From Flaccisagitta enflata (Eukaryota > Chaetognatha > Sagittoidea > Aphragmophora), in assembly GCA_965153355.1 (NCBI GenBank), contig OZ231127.1, positions 17,670,001 through 17,734,000 on the forward strand: a stretch of 64,000 bases of DNA, read 5' to 3'. The notes beneath the pieces are model-generated. The model was not told the origin of the DNA. It searched no databases and was given only the letters and a program-made list of their open reading frames with translations. A program made the translations under genes and the position numbers. Shown one piece after another: positions 54,156 through 64,000 of this stretch (within the stretch, counting starts at the first letter, position 1; every line of letters starts with the position of its first letter).

Positions 54156-56250
54156 ATCCAACGTTTGTGATGCTCATTTTTCATTACAACCATTACAAGT
54201 TACATTACATTCATTACAATCTGTTACAAGTCATCAAAAATGGTCTAAATCCCTGTTAAACCCCTACACTAGCCTCATTCTAGAAACTGAACTATAAGGT
54301 CAACAATAAATTTCATTACAAATTTCACGTTACGGCTCTACCTATATGGAGCCGTAATGCTTTGTGGATGTGTGATATCTATATGAAGTCATATTTGTTC
54401 TCTAAAGGAGAGTTTCTGGATTGGGAGGGGCTAAAAGGTAGGGGTTTAATGAGAGATTTAGAACCAATTTTGATGACTTTGTAATGGATTATATTGAAAT
54501 TTGTAACGGTTGTAATGGTTGTAATGGATTTGTAATGTTGTAACAGTTGTAATGCAGTTGTAATAGTTGTAATGAAATTTGTAACAGTTGTAATTGATTT
54601 GTAATGGTTGTAATGAAACTTTTAATGGTTGTAATGGTTTGTGATGCTGATTATTCATTACAACCATTACAAATTTCATTACAACCGTTACAAATTTCAT
54701 TGCAGTCATTACAATCCATTAGAAGTCATCAAAAATTGAGGTGACGAGCCTTATGATGATATCTACGATAACTTCTAAACAGAAGCACTTTTTGATAATC
54801 CGCAACCTTATGCTAGTTGAAGAGCTAAAGGACTGATTACCAAAAAAGCCCTATTATTGTATGGCTTGTTTGGCAGTGTTAAATCGAAGAATGGAGCTCG
54901 AGACACTTCATCAAAATCTGTTTTACTGGATCGTAATGATATTATCTATATGAAGTAGTCATATTTGTTCTATAAAGGAGAGTTTCTAATTGGGAGGAGG
55001 GCTAAAATAATGCGAGAAAATTAGAGACAATTACAATGACTTTATATCAGATTGTAATAATTTGTAACAGTTGTAATAGTTGTAATGGTTGTAATGAAAT
55101 TTGTAACAGTTGTAATGGTTGTAATGAAACTTGTAATGGTTGTAATGGTTAGTGATGCTGATTTTCATTACAACCATTACAAATTTCCTTATGCATTACA
55201 ACTGTTACAAATTTCATTACAAGCATTACAACTGTTACAAATTTCATTAGAATCCATTAGAAGTCATCAAAATTGGTTCTAAATCCCCCATTAAGCCCCT
55301 ACCTTTTAGCCCCTCCCAATCTAGAAACTTTCCTTTAGAGAACAAATATGATTTCATATAGATAATAATAAACTACACCGGTCCATTAAAGTTTCATTGC
55401 AGCTCTACCCCTATAGTTAGAGCCGTAATGAAGTATAATGAAATTCATTGAAAGGACCTTTATAGTTCAGTTTCTGGAATGGGAGGGGCTAATAAACTGA
55501 GGTTTAATAAACTAGAACCATTTTATTGACTTGTAATAGTTGTAATAGTTGCCTTAATAGTTGTAATAAATTTATACTTGATTTGTAATGAGAATTTGTA
55601 ATGGTTATATTGAAATTTGTAATGGTTGTAATGAAAATTTGTAATGGTTGTAATGAAATTTGTAATGGTTGTAATGAAAAATCAGCATCATAAACCATTA
55701 ACCATTACAATTTCATACAACCATTCTTTAATTAAAAATTTCATTACAACCATTACAACCATTACAACTGTTACCAGTTTTATTACAATCCATTCCCAAG
55801 TCATCAAAAATGGTCCTAAATCCCCCGTTTAACCCCTACCTTTTAGCCCCTCCCATTCTAGAAACTGAACTATAAAGGTCCTTTCAATGAATTTCATTAC
55901 AAATTTCATTACGGCTCTACCTATAGGGGTAGAGCTGTAATGAAAACTTTAATAGATCATAATGATATTATCTATATGAAGTCATATTTGTTCTCCTAAA
56001 GAGTTTCTAGATTGGGGAGGGCTAAAGGTGGGGGTTTGTGGGGATTAGACCAATTTTGATGACTTGTAATGGATTGTAATAATTGCTGGTGCCAATGGAT
56101 TATAATGAGAATTTGTAACAGTTGTAATGGTTGTAATGGTTGTAATGAAATTTGTAACAGTTGTAATGGTTGTAATGAAATTTGTAATGGTTTTAATGGT
56201 TTCATTACAACCATTATAAATTTCATTACAACCAGAAAGAAAGCACAGAA
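54155..56250. repeat. Palindromic satellite B, degenerate block
   Basis: Three recognisable cores (about 54,338; 55,394; 55,915) with boxes, but filler and spacers are strongly altered. Between 54,730 and 54,930 a non-satellite segment interrupts (ACTTCTAAACAGAAGCACTT is related to 39,220-39,240). Confidence 0.85.
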
Positions 56251-58542
56251 AAATGTAACAAAAGTTCAAGCAATCATCAGTCTTTCTGACTAAGCAACAT
56301 ATTCAAAATATCCGAAGAGAACGGGTGGGAAAAGATGCAAAAATTGGTAAATTTTAAAGCAAGTGCAGTGGAAATGTAATTAAACATTTACCATGACACC
56401 TGATCGATGAAAAAGCGGCAAATCTAAAGGGGAAAAAAGCTTCAAAATTTTGGTCCCCGACTGGACACTGTAATATTTGAAGCTTTCTCGTTAAATAAAT
56501 GCAACTTGAGAAGATACACTACCAGACAGCAATTATTTCAAGAAAAAAAATATTGTTTTAATGATGACAAAACTTGACAATGATAACAATAGTGGATGAT
56601 GATAATAACAACAATGAATGATAATGACAACCAAAATCTAAAGGGAAAATTCTTAAAAATTTCAAAAAAAAAATAAAAATAAAAAAAAAAGGGATTTCAA
56701 AAAAATTTTTTAAACAAATTTCAAAAAAAAAACTTTTCAAAAAATTTAATAATTGAAGTCGATGACAGTAGTTGAAGATGATAACAGTAGTTGAGGATGA
56801 TGATAGTAGTTCAAGATTATAACAGTAGTTGAAGATGACGACAGTAGTTGAAGATGACGACAGCAGTTGAAGATGACGACAGCAGTTGAAGATGACGACA
56901 GTAGTTGAAGATGACGACAGTAGTTGAAGATGACGACAGTAGTTGAAGATGATGACAGAATGGAAGATGATGGCAGTTGTTGAAAATGATGACAGTAGTT
57001 GAAGATGATGACAGTAGTTGAAGAAGATCACAGTAGTTGAAGATGATGACAGTAGTTGAAGATGATGACAGTAGTTGAAGATGTTGACAGTAGTTGAAGA
57101 TGATGACAGTAGTTGAAGATGTTGACAGTAGTTGAAGATGATCACAGTAGTTGAAGATGATCACAGTAGTTGAAGATGATGACAGTAGTTGAAGATGATG
57201 ACAGTAGTTGAAGATGATGACAGTAGTTGAAGATGATGACAGTAGTTGAAGATGATGACAGTAGTTGAAGATGATGACAGTAGTTGAAGATGATGACAGT
57301 AGTTGAAGATGATGACAGTAGACGAAGATGATGACAGTAGTTGAAGATGATGACAGTAGTTGAATGATGACAGAAGTTGAAGATGATGACAGTGGTTGAA
57401 GATGACAGTAGTTGAAAGGCTGATAGTAGTTGAAGATATTGACAGTAGTTGAAGATGATGACTGGATGAGAGAGATGATCACAGTGATTAGAGATCATCA
57501 CAGTAGTTATGAATCATCACAGTAGTTGAAGATCATCTGGTAGTTGAATCATCACAGTTGAGAAAGATCATCACAGTAGTTGAAAGATAAAATCTTGAAA
57601 TCCATGTGATGGCAAACCTAAAGAAAAATCAGAATGTAATAAATGAGCAAGTAACATATTACTACATTAATAAGCTAATATCTTATAAACCAGACTTCAG
57701 ATTTATTTCAAATTTTAGAGCAGTTCAATTAATATCCTTTACTTTAGTATACCAAATTAAAAAATTCACATAACTTTACCCTTGTTGCCTATGTAAACTG
57801 CTAATTCATAGTAAATATTACCTATAATAAATAAGCTATTATCTCATAAACCAGACTTAATTTAATTCGATTTTGCAGGAGTTGGTTATTTACTACCCTC
57901 TTGTGTACCAAATTAAAAAAAAATTCACACACTTTACTGCCAACTTTACTTGCTATGTAAATTGCTTAGATCCTAGCAACATACTACTCACATAAAATAG
58001 CTAATATCTCAGGAACCAGACCTCAGATTTAATTCGAATTTTGCAGGGGTTGTTTATTTATACCCTCTGCTTGTATACCAAATTAAAAAAAATTCATAAA
58101 CTTTTACTACCCTCTACCTATGTAAAACCACTTAAGCCCCAGCTAAATATTACTACAAAAGTAATAGGCAAAGAATAGTAAAAGTTAATGAATTTTTCTG
58201 AAAGATGGTACACAAGCTCCCAGTGACATAGAAATAACACTTATTAAAGTTTCATGAACTACAAGAGGTCTGGTTTCAAGATATGAGAAGGTTTTTAAGA
58301 AACGACAGACTACACGATCAGGTCCATCACATAGTCACCGACGAAAACTGTTTGTCGGGGACAAAAACGAAAAAAAGAAAGTATGGATGACACTCGATCC
58401 TTTTAAAGTTTGCAAATAGGCCGCCTCCACGCCATGATCATGTGCAAGCACAAAACCGTCTTGCCCCTAATCCTCATCGAATCCATCTTCATCGAATCCA
58501 TCTTCATCAAAGGTGCCGAGGGCACGATTCTCCCCACCGCCG

Positions 58543-58995
58543 TCAAATATCACAGTTACGGATATCCTGGCGGTTGTCAAACCAGTCCTGCCAAACTACA
58601 ACAATGTTGGCGCCGTAGTTTAGAAAATGAAGGAAACCGAGATCCTCGCCGACTTCAACATCGACGATCCATCCAACGGGAAATGGGAACCTCTTGGCTG
58701 ATTCGAGGACGAAGCTGTAAGAGGCGTCTTCATTGAGCAGAAACAGCATCTCAGTGACGATCTCATTTTCACGGTGGTGGCCGCGGCCTCGTGCCTTCAT
58801 GTTACCATCGACGGCATCGACGGCGCCGACGAAGTTCTTGATCGTGCGCTTGTTGTCATCGGTCACAGTTGCTTCGTGATTTGTGGCAACGTCAGCAACC
58901 TTGGCGACCGGTAGGCGGCGGCGATTTGATTTGTCAACTTTTCTGTCAATTCCGAGTTGATGGCTTCTAAGATCGAGCAAGCGCCATCCAGGCAA
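58543..58995 (-). CDS. Unassigned 150-codon open frame (right arm)
   Basis: Mirror of 40,580-41,032. One residue differs (FLNYG for FLSYG). Same reservations about strand and start. Confidence 0.3.
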   Translation of the reverse strand: MPGWRLLDLRSHQLGIDRKVDKSNRRRLPVAKVADVATNHEATVTDDNKRTIKNFVGAVDAVDGNMKARGRGHHRENEIVTEMLFLLNEDASYSFVLESAKRFPFPVGWIVDVEVGEDLGFLHFLNYGANIVVVWQDWFDNRQDIRNCDI

Positions 58996-59251
58996 CTACT
59001 TCAACCTGCAGTGGTGTTTGGTGCGGGCGCGGTGTTATTGGGAGGAAGTTTGGCTGATGGAATAGAATGAGGATAAAGAATTTTAATTGGATCAGAGCAA
59101 GGAAATTTAGGAAATTGAGTGCCTCGGAAACATGCATGAAGTGCAGATCGAGTTTGAGGTGAGACTTAATTTAGGGGAGTAGGAAGATGAGGACCTCTCT
59201 GTACTGTAATTTTAAAGACAATGGACAAAGGCATAGATTTAGAAATCAGAG

Positions 59252-60240
59252 CTAAAGATGAAGGCGATGGAGGAGGAATAGGAATAAGAATGGTGGATTA
59301 TGAATTTTATGATGTATGATTTCAGTTACACAAGTCGGGAATTCTATAAACGTTGTTGTTGTCGTTGCAGTTGTCGTTGTTGCTGTTGTCGTTTTTTTTG
59401 CTGTTGTTGTTGTTGCTTTGTTGCCACCAACGTTAATATCATTTTCATTAAAGTCCCACTTCTCAAAACCTCGATTGTTGTTCCATCGTCGTTTCTTCTT
59501 CGGCTTTGTGGACGTCTCTTGGACACAAACTTCCAAAGCTGCGACGACTGGGGCAGTGGCAACCGCGTCGGCGTTAGCATCTAATGACGTCGCGGTGGCG
59601 GCGTTGTCGTCTTCGATGATTGCAAGTTCCTCCTCTCCTTCGCTGAGAACAAATTGATTGGCGGTGGCGTAAGTAGCGGTGGCGTAAGTAGCTTTTTCCG
59701 ACAGTTCAGCGGCAGCAGCAGCGGCGGCGGCGTCCTCCGGAGGCGGCGTCGCTTCTTCCGTCGGTTCGTCGGTAGCGGCGGCGGTTACCGGAGTTTCCTC
59801 AGTAACAACAACAGCGGTGGAGGCCATAACGCCTTCCATTGGTTCCACGGCGGCCGCGGCAGTGGTGGTGAAGCGGAAGCGGCAACAACCTCGGCACCCT
59901 TGACGGCCTTTTCATCGACAACCATCACAGTGACAGCGCCGGCGTTTCCTTCTGCGAAATCCACGCCGGAATTGGTCGTCGTGGGCTTTGACGATGATGA
60001 TGCGGTGGTAGGCGGCGTTTCGGACCATGACGGCGAAGGCGGGAGCGGCAACAATATTGGCGTCTTTGACAGTCTCTTCATCGACAACCATCACGGCGAC
60101 GGCGGTTTCTTCCACCAAATCCATACCGGAATCGGTCGTCGTAAGCTTTGCCGATGGGGATGATGATGATGACGATGCGGTGGTAGTCGGCGTCGCGGTG
60201 GAATCTTCGAGCGACTCTTCTTGTCATGCGTCTTTTCGTA
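59252..60240 (-). pseudogene. Ala/Thr-rich open frame, right arm copy, broken
   Basis: Mirror of 39,341-40,323. The long frame is split: an N-terminal piece ends at 59,912, a C-terminal piece runs 59,848-59,252, and a 12-bp insertion adds ATYA. The different breaks in the two copies make a functional single frame unlikely for at least one. Confidence 0.35.
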
Positions 60241-63200
60241 GACTATGACGACCCGTTTTGGAAGGAATTGAGGGAGAGGGATGGACCAGACCAGACTAAA
60301 GTCTACCAGTCAACGAGTCTACCAGTACCAGTAAGATTTTGCAAATCCCCAAAAAGTGCTCCCGTTTAGAAGTCATTGTTAATACTGACAAGCTCGACAA
60401 AGGAAACAAAGCTGCGAATTGCGCATGGATGAAAGATCGCCGCGCGGTTTCTACTTTCATACTTTATATCTTTCAAACGGTAAGAGATATTTTCATGATA
60501 TTTTAAACATGTAATATTTATTCATAAGACCGCTCACTGACAATGATTCAAGGTAGGCATAAAAAGAAAACTTTCAGGCCTGTATATTGTTCTATATCCC
60601 CCCCCCTGGTGGGGGGGGGAAATAATCAAAGGGTTTGGAAATGGGGAAAAAATGCAAGGGAGAAAAAAAAAGAAAAAAAGAAAATTTGGGGAAAATAAAA
60701 TTTTTGGCAGTACCAAATCATTAGAAATGATTTGTAGAACACAATATAACACTATTTAAACCTTAAAAACACTGTTTTATTGCTATATGGGGAAGAAAAT
60801 CATAGATTTTGTAACGCGACGCGTTGCGTCGCGGGGAAGAAAATAAAAATTTTTACAGCCTGTAGACCAAATCTACAAGGTTTGATGATGATCCAATGAG
60901 AAATGGATGTTCGAGAGAGATTCAAAGAAGTGAAGTTTGAGTGGACGACTTTGGAGGACAAGATGGCGTCGACGGCGTTGTTGAGCAAAGATGGGGTTGA
61001 AATGGCGACTGATGTTGTTACCCCTCGATGTCCCGGAGATGTGACCCCAGATTCGATGGGTTTGACGATGGTTGGCTCGTGGAAGGCGTTTGTCTGCGTG
61101 AAATCGAAGGTGGCGGTTGTTGTCGTCAAGCCTCGAATTAGATCGCGGAAACGGGGCCCTTAACGGAGGAGTTAGGCCGCGAAACTTATGTTGCACATAA
61201 ATTAGATGTGGTTGAACACTTTCACCGATTTTGACGACCCTGAGTTGATTGCAACAGCCGTGTCGATCGAACAAAGTTGGCGGCGGCGGAGGTTCGTCGA
61301 GGACGATCTTTAGACGCGGAAACGGGCCACTTGGGGGTCGAGTTGGTCGACGCCGGATTGGGATGTGTTAGAGGTGACCTTGAAGTGTCTTGTCCTTGAT
61401 TTACAGCCAAATTGCCCAAGAATTGCGGATTCGAGAAGACTTTAAAGATGGCGGATGTTCGAAGCCGCCGAGGACGCCAATTTTCGAAGGCATAAACGAG
61501 TATGGAGAATATTCCACCTTCCCGTTGAGTCCAGAGATTGGGATTGATACTGTAGGTAGAGTAGGTGTTGGAGCAGCTAGGATTCCATTTTTGTGAAGAT
61601 CGAGTCGCAGGTTGAGGCGCAGTAGCTCGTCAAAGTTGATGTTCGAAGCTCGAAATCGCGTTTTCGAAGCCCCTCACGTTTTTTTCCGAGTGCGAGGAAG
61701 GAGTTGTCCGATGGGGCTGAAATTTTTACAGCCTGTAGACCAAGTCTTGGGGCAGCTCCATGCGAAATTTCATCCACGTGGGTTGAGGGGTTCGGAAGAT
61801 ATCGTCGTTTGAAGTTGACGTTTGCAATATGCTAATGTTGAAGGCATGAAGCAGTCGACGAACAGTTGCTGGGATGCTGCAGACGTCGTGGGAGGTCTGG
61901 AAGGCAGGGGGGGGAACTAATCAAAGATCATAGAACCATATACATCTCTGAAAAGTTTTCAAAAATTTTTAGTGACATCGTTAAAAAAATGTTCGGAAAC
62001 CCTCGGTACATGCGGTCGACGGGTACTTGGCGACGGACGAAATTTTTTGGCTGACGTGTTTTCTTTTACTTCATTCTTTTAATCTAATAGAATTCCGTCT
62101 GTAACAAATGACAATCACCGTTCCCTTGAAATTATTGGAAGTGTACCAAGTTTCATTCCAATCCGTCTTGAATTGCAGAACCCAGGCTTGATCTGACGGA
62201 TCTTGATCTGACGGATGATCCTATAGGTGGACAGAGCTACGTGCACGCGACTGAAAATGATCAAGTGGTCATAATGAGCAAAACAACCAAACGGAAATGT
62301 CACAGAATTTCAGTGATAGAACCTTCACGTCATGTTCTAACACCATGCCGAGTTACATTCAACCCCTTCAACCAACGGACGCACCAATTGACAGACATGG
62401 TCGCATGCACACGACTGAAAAAGATAAAATGGTCATTACGAGTAAACCAAAGGAAAATGATGAAGATTGGTACACAGACCGCTCACGTCATGTTTTACCA
62501 CCAAGCCAAGTTTTTTTCCACCACTAGCTTTTGGAGCCCCTTCAGCCAATGGACGGACCGACGGACGGACGCTGCAGCATGAGCGCGACTAAAGAGATCA
62601 AATGGTCACTAAGAACAAAAAAATCACGGGAAAAAGTTGAAATTTGGTACACTAACCCCACATGTCATATTCTATTACTATAAAAAGTGTATTTCCCCAT
62701 CCATAAGGTTATTTGAGTATTAAATTCTGAAGTAAGGAAACACCTTTTTGGCTGTGTATTCAGCATCGTGAATCTATCTCTTGGGTACGCTGTGTGATCA
62801 AAGTTGTAATGTGTTGTGATGTTTCACGACGGTTGTATTCAGCTACTTGCCTCTTAAAAACCCCAGACGAAATTTTTTGGTCGGGCAAACTCAATCTTTT
62901 GCTAATGAAGTGCTTAGAAGTACAAAGCGCGTAAAGAATTCATAGACTGACGGACTGACCAAAAGACTTAAAAGACAGTTGGCGAACTCATTCCTCAACA
63001 TCTCTAGGCTTTTGTCCGTCAAAAACCCCAGACGAAATTTTTCGTCTTATCAGACAAAATTGTTCGTCTGGTCAGACATAATTTTTCATATGAGGGTTGG
63101 AGCTCAAACGAATTTTTTTTTCCCATTCATATCCTGACTGAGTACAGACGAAAGTGAAATACAAGAAGTTAACCCCCAAAACTGCTTGGCACCCCTACAG

Positions 63201-64000
63201 CCGCAATCGCTTAATGAAAATAGGCATATAAGATTGGAAATAGAAGTTCACATCAGTACAATTAGCCTCATCAGAGCGATTTTAATTTCAATCCCAGTAA
63301 AAGTTTATAGCTTAAAAACTAGCTAAAATTAACACTTTTTAGAATATTGTTAAATACAATTTTTCACTAATTTTTGCTATAATTCTCTGCAAATTGAGAA
63401 TTCCCAAAATAAACTCACGATTAATTGACCTCATATTCTCTTCCATTCCTACATATGTCTTTCTTCATTCCCAGTTGAGAGCTGTAGAGTCTGCTTTTGA
63501 GGGTGCTTTGTATTTTTGTCTGTATATATATTGTCGTTCACGACCATCGCTAAGGGAAGCTAATTTTTTGTTGCGGACACGCAACTCTATAGGAGCTTTG
63601 TCGTCCGTCGCGATCGGTAAGCACGAGAGTCAAAAGTGTAAGCAGCCCCCATTCACCCCGGCCCACCCGTCCGCAACTGATGGCCGTGTACACGGCGTTG
63701 TTTAAGTCTCAGAGAAGGGTGAGATCGACGGAGGACGGACGTGTCGGGAGAGATCCTTCCAAAGGGAAAAGTTCAAATTTGATTTGGCGTTTTAGCCGTC
63801 CTTCGACGTCGTCAACTCGTTCGTCGCCGCCGCAACCATCAATACCAACTGATTCCTGAAACTAAAAAACTTTAGTTGAATAACAATCGGCAACATAAAG
63901 AATTTATGAACAGCAGCACTTTTTAGAAATATACAAATTGCTGCTTTTAGATAAAGTAATATAGATATAATTCAATAAAGAGTAGCTTGTTGGTTTGCTT

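Larger units (their letters stand above)
56150..64000 (-). repeat. Giant inverted repeat, right arm
   Basis: Reverse-complement copy of 35,589-43,400 in the same order: hairpin (56,435), 19-bp array (56,760-57,590), slot-element block, open frames, MITE, GC-rich block, 170-bp units, palindrome unit and the variant hairpin repeat. GC-rich parts are about as conserved as sequencing allows, whereas AT-rich low-complexity parts are much noisier here (for example the CCCCTGC words at 57,720 and 57,880 are altered). The last base pairs with position 35,589. Confidence 0.95.

Overview
This is eukaryotic, almost certainly invertebrate metazoan, nuclear DNA. The best evidence is the 5' part of a NOSIP orthologue (32,259-33,839) split into three exons with GT/AG junctions, with hAT-type and TA-flanked MITEs in its second intron. 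There is no prokaryotic gene organisation. The window is gene-poor and dominated by tandem and inverted repeats, and most open frames in it are translations of repeats.

Layout. 1-6.7 kb: minisatellites (22-, 13- and 20-bp units), a composite foldback, and one arm of an inverted duplication (1,245-2,870, repeated reversed at 28,440-29,830) carrying a decayed fragment of a possible death-fold protein. 6.7-12.5 kb: palindromic satellite A. 12.5-20.7 kb: 13-bp arrays, a hAT MITE with a perfect 8-bp target duplication, an element with a minisatellite slot (15.6-16.6 kb), and a GC-rich block with an unassigned open frame. 20.7-27.1 kb: a possible exon pair, segments repeated in both orientations, and a foldback (24.1-25.2 kb). 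27.1-29.8 kb: the 20-bp minisatellite and the duplication arm, both reversed. 29.8-33.9 kb: the only gene-like island, with minus-strand candidate terminal exons, one plus-strand candidate terminal exon and NOSIP exons 1-3. 33.9-64 kb: a very large inverted repeat. Its arms (35,589-about 43,400 and about 56,150-64,000) match over at least 7.8 kb and flank a central region of palindromic satellite B (43.3-51.8 and 54.2-56.2 kb), interrupted by 13-bp and 24-bp arrays, a 619-bp TIR element and a retroelement gag-like open frame.

Main observations. (1) Satellites A and B have different filler repeats and different palindromic cores. They nevertheless share one architecture and a conserved box of about 50 bp on either side of every core, in alternating orientation. 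(2) A short repeat ending in a hairpin occurs at about 25 places, and its stem sequence changes with pairing preserved. (3) One element occurs with unrelated minisatellites in the same internal position. (4) Several 13-bp arrays with a shared GATAC core lie at separate loci. Some inner arrays and the right arm have noisy sequence that looks like imperfect long-read consensus, so their fine detail and the giant inverted repeat itself need read-level confirmation.
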